Below are positions 41,713 through 51,712 of a stretch of 64,000 nucleotides of DNA, piece after piece. Where the stretch lies: positions 62,001-126,000 of the forward strand of contig NZ_JAGGLB010000021.1 of the NCBI RefSeq assembly GCF_017874215.1, read 5' to 3'. The notes under the pieces are model-generated. The model saw only the letters and a list, made by a program, of their open reading frames with translations. It did not search any database and was not told the DNA's origin. The position numbers were made by a program, and so were the translations under genes. Position 1 is the first letter of the stretch. Each line of letters begins with the position of its first letter. The stretch is from Paenibacillus eucommiae (GTDB lineage: Bacteria > Bacillota > Bacilli > Paenibacillales > NBRC-103111).

Positions 41713-43956
41713 ATGCGAAAGACTTGGTTTTACAAGCTGCTTTTTTCATATTTACCGGTTTTTCTAATCATTAGCTTAAGTCTGCTGCTGATGACCTATT
41801 TAACCTTGATCGAAATCTCAAAAAAATCCGCGGCGCAAGCCCATCAGGCATTATCACAAAACGTTATGAAGCTGATCGACCAAAGGCTTGATAGTGTGAA
41901 TTCATTGATGCATTACGAGATTACAAATAACGAGCTAATCAAGCGTTTTTTCGACGAGGGATTTGCCCAGGATCGTCAGTATGCGGATGTACAAGCCGCA
42001 GGTGCGCTAAAGAAGCTGCTGATGAACAATCCTTTTGTGGAATCGATTTATTTGTACCGCGCTCCTGACCGGACGATTCTCACTCCTTCCAGGATTACGC
42101 GGCTGGACTTATTTGCCGATAATCAGTTTATTGGTATGTCGCTGAACAGCCGGATTGCCTATAAATGGACGTTAAGAACCGTCTCACCCCAAGCACAGGG
42201 AGAAGGCGAGAAGGACGAGATTAAAGTAGTCAGCTTAGCGAAAAATGCGAATTTAAGCAATTACAGTATTATGATTGTCAATATCCAGATTGAGCGTTTA
42301 CGTGAATTGATGGAGAGTATGACGGATAAAGAAACAACTTTTATTAATCTGACTGACCGCACAGGCAAGCTAATCGTTTCTACGGAAAGGAAAGCCGAAA
42401 GTGGTATAACTTCTCAGCCTGCGGGTAAAATAATTGCGTCTGCCAGTTCAGAGTACACGGACTGGATCATTAGCAGCGGCAGCCGCACAGGCGGAATTGT
42501 TGAGATCGTATCCTCACTTTTCTATGTATGGATGGTCTTAGCTTTTCTGATTATTTTAGCTGGCTTGGCCTGGATCATCTATGTGTCACGCCGGAATTAC
42601 AAACCGATTCAGACGCTTATGAACCGAATTTCAGGTGCACGCCAGCCGTCGGAACCTGATGATAAGCCTAAAGTAAGAGTGGATGAATTTAAATTTATTG
42701 AAACGACGATTGAAGATTTGCTGGATGAATCGAGTATGCTGCAGGAGCAGTATAAAGAAACTTCACTTTTTCGTAAAAGACATATATTTCTTAACTTGAT
42801 GGAAGTTGTGCAGGGCTCACAGAAAAAGAACTGGGAAGAGGAGCTTGGGCAGTTGGGAGTTAGCGGCCCTGTAAGCGGATCGCTCGTTGCTCTTATCGAG
42901 ATTGATCATTATGCCGAATTTGCCGCTGAATACCGCAGTGATCAACACTTGCTGAAATATGTGCTTAGCAATGTTGCCAAGGAAGTGGCTGAGAACGAAT
43001 CCTTTACAGTTTGGACGGAGTGGATTGACAGCTCGCAGATGGCTGTGCTTTATCTTTTTGACGATCAGCAGAGTGGGGTCATGGAAGTAAAGGATTGCTG
43101 TGAAACATTGAGAATTTGGGTGGAAAACAATCTGGATTTCACGATCACTATCGGAATTGGCCAACGTACAGAAGGGCTGGAGCAAGTCGCGGAATCATTT
43201 CGCGCCGCGGTTGCCACTGTAGGCTATAAGTCTTCTTTAGGAACTAACAGGACCATTATACCATCCAATGTCAGTTCTAAACCGAAGGGAGAACTGTTTA
43301 AGCAGCTGCAGTGTATACGTGCAGTCAGCCAAACGTTCCGTGCAGGGGATAGCGAATGGGAGACACATTACCAGGAAATGTATATGGATCTTCAAGACCA
43401 GCTCTATGCGTATGATGATTTATCGAATCTGATGCAGGTGCTGATCGGCCATTTACAGAAGGAAATAGCGGAGCTTCCCGAGGAGCTTAATGCAGTCTGG
43501 AATGAAGGTGTTCACGATGCTTTGCTTGAAGAGCTTGCAAACAACGAGACGTTAGACGAAGTATACAGCTCCTTCAAGAATATTTTACAGGATGCTTTCA
43601 ATAGCATGAACGAGCTGCGCGAAAGCAAATCAACGCATCAGGTTTTGCATCAGGTAAAAAACTATATCAGCGAGAACTATCACAATCCTGAGCTTTCTTT
43701 GACTCATTTGAGCGAGGAGTTTGGATTCAATGCTAAATACTTAAGCCGTTTATTTCGTGAAGCCTTCGGAGTCAAATTTGTAGAATATGTGACCACCGTC
43801 CGAATGGAAAAGGCTGAGCAGCTGCTCATGGAAACAGAGGAAACGATTCAAGATATAGGTCAAGCTGTCGGTTATGAACAGTCCTTAACCTTCATTCGGG
43901 TATTCAAAAAGCACACAGGTGAAACCCCGGGTCAATACCGGAAGATGAAATCCTAG
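41713..43956 (+). CDS. Membrane-anchored AraC-family regulator, paralog 1
   Basis: 747-aa one-component regulator. Membrane helix about 10-32 (LLFSYLPVFLIISLSLLLMTYL), extracellular sensor to about 270, second helix about 273-296, a coiled linker, a cytoplasmic middle region and a C-terminal AraC HTH pair (about 645-743; LTHLSEEFGFNAKYLSRLFREAFG and the final KHTGETPGQYRK). AAGGAGG lies 5 bases before ATG 41713. It is a close relative of the protein encoded at 47980, aligning over the full length at clearly high identity. It stands upstream of a CUT1 binding protein and two permeases and probably activates them through the motif at 44051-44106. Confidence 0.9.
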   Translation: MRKTWFYKLLFSYLPVFLIISLSLLLMTYLTLIEISKKSAAQAHQALSQNVMKLIDQRLDSVNSLMHYEITNNELIKRFFDEGFAQDRQYADVQAAGALKKLLMNNPFVESIYLYRAPDRTILTPSRITRLDLFADNQFIGMSLNSRIAYKWTLRTVSPQAQGEGEKDEIKVVSLAKNANLSNYSIMIVNIQIERLRELMESMTDKETTFINLTDRTGKLIVSTERKAESGITSQPAGKIIASASSEYTDWIISSGSRTGGIVEIVSSLFYVWMVLAFLIILAGLAWIIYVSRRNYKPIQTLMNRISGARQPSEPDDKPKVRVDEFKFIETTIEDLLDESSMLQEQYKETSLFRKRHIFLNLMEVVQGSQKKNWEEELGQLGVSGPVSGSLVALIEIDHYAEFAAEYRSDQHLLKYVLSNVAKEVAENESFTVWTEWIDSSQMAVLYLFDDQQSGVMEVKDCCETLRIWVENNLDFTITIGIGQRTEGLEQVAESFRAAVATVGYKSSLGTNRTIIPSNVSSKPKGELFKQLQCIRAVSQTFRAGDSEWETHYQEMYMDLQDQLYAYDDLSNLMQVLIGHLQKEIAELPEELNAVWNEGVHDALLEELANNETLDEVYSSFKNILQDAFNSMNELRESKSTHQVLHQVKNYISENYHNPELSLTHLSEEFGFNAKYLSRLFREAFGVKFVEYVTTVRMEKAEQLLMETEETIQDIGQAVGYEQSLTFIRVFKKHTGETPGQYRKMKS

Positions 43957-43971
43957 CAATACGATGACAAG

Positions 43972-44052
43972 AAGGAACAGTCTTTTTTGAAATGTCGATA
44001 TGCGGGAAAACCGCGTAACTACGCCAAAAAAAAGACCTATTGTTCCTTTTTG
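43972..44052 (+). terminator. Long bipartite terminator after AraC paralog 1
   Basis: AAGGAACA (43972-43979) pairs with TGTTCCTT (44041-44048), and GTCTTTTTT pairs with AAAAAAGAC inside; an inner GCGGG/CCGC hairpin tops the stem, and T-rich sequence follows. The regulator is therefore transcribed apart from the importer genes. Confidence 0.8.
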
Positions 44053-44106
44053 TCTATTTGGCGGTAAATGATCTATATACGAAAAATCAGTTGAGATGTT
44101 ATCTTT
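44051..44106 (+). promoter_or_regulatory. Shared regulon motif, copy 1 (before binding-protein gene)
   Basis: TGTCTATTTGGCG, then AAATGATCTATATACGA, ending in TATCTT, about 185-240 bases before the binding-protein start. Two TCTAT half-sites lie 19 bp apart, as expected for a two-HTH AraC protein. Also found at 47871 and 52320; the TATCTT may be the -10 element. Confidence 0.6.
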
Positions 44107-44289
44107 GGTAAGCCAAGCAGAAGCAAATGGCGACAAAAAACGACAGGAGGGGAAGCGGGTCAGATAGTGGACTTCCATAAGAGGATTTGGGATTAAATGG
44201 GAGTTTTATTGTCGGCACAATTTCAAGATGTACGTTTAGGATGTAGAGGTTTTTAAAAAAAAATTACTAAATATCAGGAGGGGTCTACA

Positions 44290-45756
44290 TTGAAAGGTAA
44301 AGTAAAAATATGGGGATTAACACTGCTTGCTATCATGCTAGTGATTTCATTAGCAGCTTGTGGAAGTAAAGAAAAAACGCCAGAAACGAGCAGCACACCA
44401 GGTGCAACGACAGGTACGGGCGGTACTGAAACCGCTGTATATGAAGAAAATGGTCTTCCTAAAGATGAGAAAGTAACCTTGAAATTTGCTTATTGGGAAA
44501 ATGGAAATGGTCGCGAATGGGTTGATTATGCCCTGAAAACTTTCCAAGAGAAATTTCCAAATGTAAAGATTGATACGACTTATTCACCTAAGATTGATAC
44601 CATTATTGGTACGAAATTAGCGGCTAATAATGATGAAGATATGTTCGATGTTTTCTCCACTTATCTAGGCGCAAGCGCAGCTTTGGGTATTAGCTTGGCA
44701 CAAGAAGGTAAAATAATTAGTCAAGAAGATCTGTGGGATCGTAAATTGTATGATGGTGACGGGAAAACACTAAGAGAGCTGACTACAGGACTCGATAAAG
44801 CAACCCCAACCCTAATTGGCAAACAATATGGACTTCCATACGGTCAAAGCGTTACAGGACTTTTCTATAACAAATCTTTATTTGAGAAAAATGGCTGGAA
44901 CGAAAATCCGAAAACATGGGCAGAGTTTAATACGCTTGTAGACACAATCAAAGCAGCAAATGTTATTCCAATTACATTCCCTGGTAAATATCCAGGATAC
45001 CTGCAATTCTCGATGGGTACGAACCAAATGTATGCAACAGCTGACATCAGTGGCAATCTGGAAAAGTTTAATGATGATTACAAACAATATAAAACTCCAT
45101 TCTATATGTCTCCTGAAAGCATAAATGTTCATAACAAGATTTTTGAGCTTGGTAAGAAGAAAGCATTCCCTGATGGTGTAGCGGCACTTAGCCATACACA
45201 ATCCCAAATGCAGTTGCTGCAAGGTCAAGCGGCTATGGCTTCTACAGGTGAATGGGTACAAAATGAAATGAAGGATTCCATTCCTGCAGACTTCAAATGG
45301 GGCTTTATGCTGATTCCAATTGGAGACAATCCGGATGATGTTAAATATTACAGCTCACATCCTGGAGCTGGACACTACATTTGGGCTGCGAAGCCAGAAT
45401 TAAACAAAAAATGGGCGCAAGAGTTCCTTCTTTGGATGTATAACCTTGATGTACAGCAAAAATTTGCTGAGACAGCAGGATCCTTGCCAGTACGTGCTGA
45501 CTTTATGAATGACGAAGCTATGGTAGCTAAGCTGCAAGAAGCTCCAAAAGCAGTACTTGAGTACATGAAGAACAATAAAGTAAAAGGTGCGAGTCCAGGT
45601 CTACGCGATGTTACGTTGACTGATCCAAATGCCGACAAAGCATTGAAGTTTATGGAAGAAGCATTGATTGATATTTCCGCAGGTAAGCAGGATCCACTTC
45701 CGAAGCTTGAAGAAGCTGAGAAGATGCTGCAAAAGGCAGTAGACGCGCAAAAATAA
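44290..45756 (+). CDS. CUT1 sugar-binding lipoprotein (MsmE/YesO type), paralog 1
   Basis: Substrate-binding lipoprotein of 488 aa. TTG start with AGGAGGGG upstream, signal peptide with lipobox SLAAC, a Thr/Gly spacer, then a family-1 binding fold from about residue 57 (KVTLKFAYWENGNGREW). This is the MsmE/UgpB group, unlike the LplA-type proteins elsewhere in the window. It is followed, after a stem-loop, by two matching permeases, forming a full CUT1 importer without ATPase. A close paralog is encoded at 50237. Confidence 0.93.
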   Translation: MKGKVKIWGLTLLAIMLVISLAACGSKEKTPETSSTPGATTGTGGTETAVYEENGLPKDEKVTLKFAYWENGNGREWVDYALKTFQEKFPNVKIDTTYSPKIDTIIGTKLAANNDEDMFDVFSTYLGASAALGISLAQEGKIISQEDLWDRKLYDGDGKTLRELTTGLDKATPTLIGKQYGLPYGQSVTGLFYNKSLFEKNGWNENPKTWAEFNTLVDTIKAANVIPITFPGKYPGYLQFSMGTNQMYATADISGNLEKFNDDYKQYKTPFYMSPESINVHNKIFELGKKKAFPDGVAALSHTQSQMQLLQGQAAMASTGEWVQNEMKDSIPADFKWGFMLIPIGDNPDDVKYYSSHPGAGHYIWAAKPELNKKWAQEFLLWMYNLDVQQKFAETAGSLPVRADFMNDEAMVAKLQEAPKAVLEYMKNNKVKGASPGLRDVTLTDPNADKALKFMEEALIDISAGKQDPLPKLEEAEKMLQKAVDAQK

Positions 45757-45802
45757 GTGTCAACAGCATGAATTAGTATGTTTTGAAAACAAATAGATGT
45801 CG

Positions 45803-45841
45803 CAGAGCGTAGAAAGGAAACCTCTTCTTTCCGCGCTCTCG
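45803..45841 (+). terminator. Attenuator-like stem-loop between binding protein and permeases
   Basis: GAGCG-GAAAG pairs with CTTTC-CGCTC around a short loop with no T-run; a second hairpin TACGCGAA / TTCGCGTA follows at about 45850. Such structures commonly keep binding-protein mRNA more abundant than permease mRNA. Confidence 0.6.
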
Positions 45842-45890
45842 CGTGTATCTACGCGAATTTCGCGTATCTATAAGGAAGGAGCGACGCCAC

Positions 45891-46829
45891 TTGAAAGAAA
45901 TGCCTGTTACCACCCCACATCAAGGCAGTAGTTGGCAGAAGAAGGCTAAATTTCAAAAGCTAATGTTTATCTTGATGGCTATCACTCCGGCTTTCGGGGG
46001 ATATGTGCTCTTTACGCTGTATCCGAACATATTATCGATTTACTACTCGGTATTAGATTGGAACGGAATTGGTCAAAAAACGTATGTAGGCTTGCTAAAC
46101 TTCAAAAACATGTTCCAGGATTATTATGTCTGGAGAGCGCTATGGCATAACATTTTGTTTATGATTACGATTCCTCCGTTGGTCATTTTCATTTCTTTGA
46201 TTTTGGCTTACGTGCTAACGAACAAGAGCTACAAAGGAAGTTCTATTTTAAAAGTAGTCTTCTTTTTCCCTAACGTTCTATCTACAGTTGCTGTATCACT
46301 TCTGTGGGCCTTTATTTATGACGGTACATTCGGCTTATTAAATGCGGGACTACGCCTTATCGGTCTGGATGTTGGAAATTTCTACTGGCTCGGTGAGAAG
46401 AGCACGGCTTTATGGGCAACGATTCCCCCGTCCGTTTGGGGTTTGGTCGGTTTCTATTTTGTTATTTTCCTTAATGCAATGGCTACGATTCCGAAATCAC
46501 TTTATGAAGCTGCAACCCTCGAGGGTGCCAATCATATGAATAAATTATTTAGCATTACGATTCCACTGATTACTCCAATTATTCGCGTTGCCGCTTTATT
46601 CCTCATGCTGGGCGTTTTCAAAGGATTCGAAAATATACTGATTTTAACGAACGGCGGGCCATCAGGCTCCACGGATGTAATCGGATTATATATGTTCAAT
46701 ATCGCCTTTGGAAGCGGTTCTCATAACTATGGCTACGCTTCGGCAATTGGTATGTTCCTGTTTGTAATTATGGTGGGAGCCAAGCTCGTGATTGACAAAT
46801 TTACAGCAAATAAATCTTCAGAATACTAG
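45891..46829 (+). CDS. CUT1 ABC sugar permease (MsmF/UgpA type)
   Basis: 312-aa permease with about six membrane helices. It opens LMFILMAITPAFGGYVLFTLYPNI, typical of the MalF/UgpA group, and has the EAA loop LYEAATLEGANHMNKLFSI. GGAAGGAG lies nine bases before a TTG at 45891; the open frame extends to 45843 but through the stem-loops and without a ribosome binding site. It forms a heterodimer with the product of the next gene, 11 bp downstream. Confidence 0.92.
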   Translation: MKEMPVTTPHQGSSWQKKAKFQKLMFILMAITPAFGGYVLFTLYPNILSIYYSVLDWNGIGQKTYVGLLNFKNMFQDYYVWRALWHNILFMITIPPLVIFISLILAYVLTNKSYKGSSILKVVFFFPNVLSTVAVSLLWAFIYDGTFGLLNAGLRLIGLDVGNFYWLGEKSTALWATIPPSVWGLVGFYFVIFLNAMATIPKSLYEAATLEGANHMNKLFSITIPLITPIIRVAALFLMLGVFKGFENILILTNGGPSGSTDVIGLYMFNIAFGSGSHNYGYASAIGMFLFVIMVGAKLVIDKFTANKSSEY

Positions 46830-46840
46830 GAGGGGAAACA

Positions 46841-47677
46841 GTGAGAGAGAAACGAACGGCTGTAGATATGTTATGGTATGTACTTCTTCTGATCTGGTCG
46901 GTGTCCATCCTGTTTCCATTGATCTGGGTATTCTATGAATCACTCAAGACGAATCAGGAATTTTTTCAAGACGTGTGGAAGCTGCCCGAGGTTATGAACT
47001 GGGTTAATTACAAGAACGCCTGGGAAAGATATGGTATTGGCCAGGCCATGCTGAATACGATCTATTATGTTGGAGTTAGTGCACTTATCGGTACCTTTTT
47101 GACAGCTATCAATGCCTACACATTGACTCGTCTGGAATTTAAAGGCCGTAAGCTGCTCTGGGCGATTATTATGTTATCGCTATTCCTGCCAGGGATTAAC
47201 GCTTTGATCCCACAATATATATTAATGAGAGATTTGAATTTGACTAACAGTCTGACCGGACTCATTATTCTGGATAGCTTTAGTGAAAGTGCCTTCTTCC
47301 TGTTAATGCTCGGAGGGTTTATGCAATCACTCCCTAAAGAGCTGGAAGAGAGTGGATATATGGATGGAGCATCTATTTTCCAAGTCTTTTTCCGGATTAT
47401 TTTGCCACTGTCTTCAGCGGGCATAGTAACTGTAGCGATTTTTAAAACACTTGGACTTTACAACAATTTTCTTGGGCCGTTCATTTATTTAAGCGATCCA
47501 AGTAAGTATACGATAGGTGTTGCGATGTATCAGGCCAGTTTAATTATGCAATATAAAGCGGACTGGGTTACCTTATTCGCTGGACTGATGATTACGCTGA
47601 TCCCGCTTGTGATCATGTACGTAGTGCTGCAGCGTTCGATTATGGAAGGCGCAACACTAGGAGCAGTAAAAGGTTAA
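46841..47677 (+). CDS. CUT1 ABC sugar permease (MsmG/UgpE type)
   Basis: 278-aa permease with six expected helices, the EAA-like loop (LEESGYMDGASIFQVFFRIILPL, abbreviated as EESGYMDGA) and the typical C-terminal SIMEGATLGAVKG. GTG start with AGGAGGGG upstream. It completes the importer formed with the proteins from 44290 and 45891, and a strong terminator follows at 47811. Confidence 0.93.
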   Translation: MREKRTAVDMLWYVLLLIWSVSILFPLIWVFYESLKTNQEFFQDVWKLPEVMNWVNYKNAWERYGIGQAMLNTIYYVGVSALIGTFLTAINAYTLTRLEFKGRKLLWAIIMLSLFLPGINALIPQYILMRDLNLTNSLTGLIILDSFSESAFFLLMLGGFMQSLPKELEESGYMDGASIFQVFFRIILPLSSAGIVTVAIFKTLGLYNNFLGPFIYLSDPSKYTIGVAMYQASLIMQYKADWVTLFAGLMITLIPLVIMYVVLQRSIMEGATLGAVKG

Positions 47678-47810
47678 GCCGTGTGTGAAAAGAATAGGTA
47701 AGATCATCAGGATGGGATCTCCTAAATATTGGGATGTGGACAAGCTTCGCTTTGCTCTCCTAATGTTAGGAGTTCTCATTACTTTTTTTGTTGCTCATCC
47801 CATATAAACA

Positions 47811-47857
47811 AAAACCAGTCAAACACTTAAATTAAAGTGTTTTGACTGGTTTTTTAG
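47811..47857 (+). terminator. Terminator after CUT1 permease operon
   Basis: AAAACCAGTCAAACACTT pairs with AAGTGTTTTGACTGGTTTT (one bulged base) around a short AT loop and merges into a T-run. A smaller CTCCTAA / TTAGGAG hairpin lies just upstream at about 47757. Confidence 0.92.
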
Positions 47858-47870
47858 TTTTATCCTCTTT

Positions 47871-47926
47871 TGTCTATTCGGCGCAAAATGCCCTATTTAC
47901 GATAAATAAGCTATAGTGGTATCTTT
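47871..47926 (+). promoter_or_regulatory. Shared regulon motif, copy 2 (before AraC paralog 2)
   Basis: TGTCTATTCGGCG, then AAAATGCCCTATTTACGA, ending in TATCTTT; about three quarters of positions match copy 1. It lies 55-110 bases before the AraC start, so this regulator may be autoregulated or under control of its paralog. Confidence 0.6.
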
Positions 47927-47979
47927 ATAGCATCTACCAACAGCATGTTTGTTCGCTAAGATCAATGAGGGAGGCTGCT

Positions 47980-50247
47980 ATGCGGAATAATTGGTTTTAC
48001 AAGCTGTTGCTTTCATATTTGCCAGTTTTTTTGATTATCAGCTCAAGCATTCTTCTAATGACATACTTAAGCTTGATTGAAATGTCGAAAAAATCGGCGA
48101 CCCGGGCCCACCAGGCTTTAACGCAAAATGTGATGCTGCTGATCGATCAGACACTCGGCGGTGTAAATGCATTTATGCAAAATGAAATGCTGAACAATGA
48201 GCATATCAAGCACTTCTTTGATGAGCGGTTCTCTGAGGATCGTCAGTACACAGATATACAGGCTGCTGTTGCCCTAAAGAAGCAGCTCCTGAACAACTCA
48301 TTGATTGAATCGATTTATTTGTATCGGGCTCCTGATCTTAAAATTCTTACCCCGTCCACGCTTACAAGGATCGATTTTTTTGCTGATAATAAATTTATTG
48401 GTTTAATGCTGAACAGCCACTCTGCCTATAATTGGACGTTAAGAACTTTGCCGTCGCAGGAAGCTGTACCGCAGAATGAAGTGAAAGTGGTCAGCCTGAC
48501 CAAAAAGGCGAATCTGAGTAATTTCAGCATTATGGTTGTCAATGTCAGAATTGAGCGCTTGCGTGAATTGATGGAAAGCATGACGGATACAGGGATGGCT
48601 TTTATCAACCTGACAGATCCTGATGGCAACCTGATCGTTTCCACAGAAACGGATGCTGAGAGTGGTATTCCCGCCTCCAAGTCTGGTAAGATACTATCGT
48701 CGACGCATTCAGACTATACGAATTGGATCATCAGCAGCGGTAATCGCAGTGGAGGCATCGTGGAGCTTGTGTCGTCCCTTTTCTATGTATGGATGGCTAT
48801 TGCCTTAATGAGCATTCTGGCAGGGCTTGCCTGGATCATTTACATATCAAGACGCAATTACAGGCCTATTGAGACTCTGATGAACCGGATTTCGGGCGTA
48901 CGCCAAATGAGGAACCCTGACAGAATGAAGGACGGAATCGATGAATTTGAACTTATAGAAACGACGATTGAGGATTTGCTGGATGAATCGAGTATGCTGC
49001 AGGAACAGTATAAAGAAGCTTCGCTTTTTCGCAAAAAACATATGTTTACCAGCCTTATGGAGGGTATGCACAGCGATCAGAACAGAAATTGGGAGGATGA
49101 GCTTGAGCAGCTCGGAGTTAGCGGTCCTGTAAGCGGTTCACTTGTGGCGCTTGTGGAAATTGATCAATATGACGAATTTGCCGGTCAATATGGCAGCGAT
49201 CAGCATCTGCTTAAATATGTGCTCAGCAATGTGGCCAAGGAAGTGACGGTGAACCATTCATTTACGGTGTGGACAGAATGGATGGATCACTCTCAAATGG
49301 CGATTCTCTATGTATGCTCCGATCACCGCGGAACGGAGCTGGATGTGAGGGCATGCTGTGAAACCTTGAGGAACTGGGTGGCAAATAATCTGGATTTCAC
49401 CATCACGATCGGTATAGGAGAACGCACGGAAGGGCTGAGGCATGTCGCTGAATCGTTCCGGACAGCAGCAGCTAACATTGGATATAAGACCTCTTTGGGA
49501 CAAAATCGCATCATTACCACAGATCAAGTGATGTCGCGGCCGAAGGGAGAGCTGTTCAAGCAGCTGCAGTGTATTCGTGCGGTCAGTCAATTGTTTCGAG
49601 CGGGGGACAACGGATGGGAAACGCAATTTCAAGAGATGTATGCGGATCTACAGGGGCAGTTGTACACCTATGATGATCTTTCCAATCTTATGCAGGTGCT
49701 GATCGGGCATTTGCAGAAGGATATGGCAGAGCTTCCCGAAGATCTGAACGCAGTCTGGCATGAGGGTGTTCATGAATCTCTGCTCACCGCACTTGAAAGC
49801 AAAAAAACGCTGGATGATATTCATGCTGCCTTCCATAGGATTCTGAAAGATGTCTTTATCAGGATGAACGAGCTTCGCGAAAGTAAATCCAACCATCAGC
49901 TTGTACACCATGTGAAAAATTATATTAGCGAAAATTATCACAATCCAGAACTATCCTTGACCCATCTGGGCGAGGCGTTCGGAATGAACACCAAGTCTGT
50001 GAGCCGGTCCTTTCGGGAGGTGTTTGGCGTGAAATTTATTGAGTATATTACTGAGGTCCGGATGGAGAAGGCGGAGCAGCTGCTGCTGGACACAGAGGAG
50101 ACGATTCAGAAGATCGGCCAAGCGGTCGGATACGAGCAGTCCTTGACCTTTATTCGTGTTTTCAAGAAGCATACCGGTGAAACCCCGGGTCAATACAGGA
50201 AAAGGGCAAAAACAGCCCATACAGGAGGGGCGAACATTGAAGCATAG
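47980..50247 (+). CDS. Membrane-anchored AraC-family regulator, paralog 2
   Basis: 755-aa paralog of the 41713 product with the same plan: N-terminal helix (LLLSYLPVFLIISSSILLMTYL), extracellular sensor, second helix near 272-295, middle domain and AraC HTH pair at the C-terminus (LTHLGEAFGMNTKSVSRSFREVFG, KHTGETPGQYRK). GGGAGG precedes ATG 47980. In the first HTH the usual recognition residues K-Y-L-S-R-L-F of paralog 1 are changed to K-S-V-S-R-S-F, so DNA preference may have diverged. The 3' end overlaps the next gene by 11 bases, making regulator and binding protein one transcript, unlike set 1. Confidence 0.9.
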   Translation: MRNNWFYKLLLSYLPVFLIISSSILLMTYLSLIEMSKKSATRAHQALTQNVMLLIDQTLGGVNAFMQNEMLNNEHIKHFFDERFSEDRQYTDIQAAVALKKQLLNNSLIESIYLYRAPDLKILTPSTLTRIDFFADNKFIGLMLNSHSAYNWTLRTLPSQEAVPQNEVKVVSLTKKANLSNFSIMVVNVRIERLRELMESMTDTGMAFINLTDPDGNLIVSTETDAESGIPASKSGKILSSTHSDYTNWIISSGNRSGGIVELVSSLFYVWMAIALMSILAGLAWIIYISRRNYRPIETLMNRISGVRQMRNPDRMKDGIDEFELIETTIEDLLDESSMLQEQYKEASLFRKKHMFTSLMEGMHSDQNRNWEDELEQLGVSGPVSGSLVALVEIDQYDEFAGQYGSDQHLLKYVLSNVAKEVTVNHSFTVWTEWMDHSQMAILYVCSDHRGTELDVRACCETLRNWVANNLDFTITIGIGERTEGLRHVAESFRTAAANIGYKTSLGQNRIITTDQVMSRPKGELFKQLQCIRAVSQLFRAGDNGWETQFQEMYADLQGQLYTYDDLSNLMQVLIGHLQKDMAELPEDLNAVWHEGVHESLLTALESKKTLDDIHAAFHRILKDVFIRMNELRESKSNHQLVHHVKNYISENYHNPELSLTHLGEAFGMNTKSVSRSFREVFGVKFIEYITEVRMEKAEQLLLDTEETIQKIGQAVGYEQSLTFIRVFKKHTGETPGQYRKRAKTAHTGGANIEA

Positions 50248-51682
50248 CGCAAAAATGGGGAGATTAACATTACTTTGGGTCATGCTAGCACTTGTCTTGG
50301 CAGCTTGTAGCAAGGAAAGTGAACCCTCTACTTTTAATGAAGGTAGTGAAGAGCCAGAAGTATATGCGGAAAATGGGCTGCCCAAACATGAGAAAGTGAA
50401 GCTGAAATTTGCCTATTGGGAAAATGGGAACGGCAGGGAATGGATTGATTATGCGATGGAGACATTCACGCAGAAATTTCCGAATGTTAGCTTCGAAACA
50501 ACCTATTCGCCTAAAATCGGTATTGTTATTCAAACGAAAATTGCCGTGAATAACGATGAGGATATGTTCGATATTTTCTCGAATGTGATTTCCAACGAAG
50601 CCAATGCTGACGTATCGATTAACTTGGCGAAGGAAAAGAAGATCGAGCCATTAGATGATTTATGGGAGCATAAGCTATATGATAGGGATTCCAAAACACT
50701 TAGAGAGGTGCAGTCTGGAATTATTGATGGAACTCCGACCCTGTTAGGGAAGGTATACGAAATTCCGTATGGTCAGAGCATTTCAGGATTATTTTTTAAC
50801 AAGTCGTTATTTGAGGAAAATGGCTGGAACCAGGAACCAAAGACTTGGACCGAATTTATTGCACTCATAGATCATATTAGAGCTGCGAATATGATCCCGA
50901 TCACGTATCCCGGTAAATATCCTTTTTATCTTCAATTTGCTTTGGGTACGGCCCAGTTATTCGGAGCAGCTGAAATCAGAGGGAATCTGGAGAAATTTAA
51001 CGAAGATTATAGAAGGAACAAGCTTCCGTTTTACATGTCTAAAGAAAGTATGGATATTTACAATCGTATTTACGAGCTTGGCAAGAAGAACGCATTTCCT
51101 GATGAGGTCGCAGCATTAAGTCATACCCAGTCACAAATGCAGTTGCTCCAAGGCCAGGCGGCAATGGCTGCGACAGGGGAATGGGTACAGAATGAAATGA
51201 AGGATTCAATCCCTGCCCGTTTTCGTTGGGGCTTTATGCTGGTTCCTCTAAGTGACAACCCGGAGAGCACCAAATACTATAATTTGCATACAAGCTCAGG
51301 CTATTATATTTGGGCAGCAAAGCCGGAATTAAACAAAAAATGGGCGAAAGAATTTATCGTGTGGCTGTGGAATCAGGATGTGCAGTGGGAAATTATGGAG
51401 AAGGCCGGAGCCTTGCCTATACGTAATGATATTATGAATGATGAGGCTTTACTTGGCAATCTGATGGATGCATCGAAAGCGATAGTGGCCTATATGAAAA
51501 AAAATCCGGTTAAGGGTATAGGTGAGAAACGGAGTGTCATCTTGACAGACCCGAACGCCGATAAAGCTACGAAGCTTATGGAGGATGCTCTAATTGATAT
51601 TTCTGCAGGCAAGCAGGATCCTCTACCGGTGTTGCAGGAAGCTGAGAAGCTGCTGCAAAAAGCAATCGAGGCGCAAAAATAG
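50237..51682 (+). CDS. CUT1 sugar-binding lipoprotein, paralog 2 (no own permeases)
   Basis: 481-aa lipoprotein with lipobox VLAAC and a binding domain very like the 44290 product (KVKLKFAYWENGNGREW; shared AALSHTQSQMQLLQGQAAM block). TTG start at 50237 with AGGAGGGG upstream and inside the end of the regulator gene; the longer frame from 50156 is only overlap. No permease genes follow, so it must share the permeases at 45891/46841, deliver ligand to the AraC receptor encoded just before it, or both. That coupling is inferred from the overlap. Confidence 0.92.
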   Translation: MKHSAKMGRLTLLWVMLALVLAACSKESEPSTFNEGSEEPEVYAENGLPKHEKVKLKFAYWENGNGREWIDYAMETFTQKFPNVSFETTYSPKIGIVIQTKIAVNNDEDMFDIFSNVISNEANADVSINLAKEKKIEPLDDLWEHKLYDRDSKTLREVQSGIIDGTPTLLGKVYEIPYGQSISGLFFNKSLFEENGWNQEPKTWTEFIALIDHIRAANMIPITYPGKYPFYLQFALGTAQLFGAAEIRGNLEKFNEDYRRNKLPFYMSKESMDIYNRIYELGKKNAFPDEVAALSHTQSQMQLLQGQAAMAATGEWVQNEMKDSIPARFRWGFMLVPLSDNPESTKYYNLHTSSGYYIWAAKPELNKKWAKEFIVWLWNQDVQWEIMEKAGALPIRNDIMNDEALLGNLMDASKAIVAYMKKNPVKGIGEKRSVILTDPNADKATKLMEDALIDISAGKQDPLPVLQEAEKLLQKAIEAQK

Positions 51683-51712
51683 TTAGGTAAGATGAATAAA
51701 CATTTACATCAT

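Noticed and set aside
43957..44289. Riboswitch or small RNA in the gap before the CUT1 binding-protein gene
   Set aside because: The visible structure is fully explained by a terminator plus the AraC-type motif; no known riboswitch core is recognisable.
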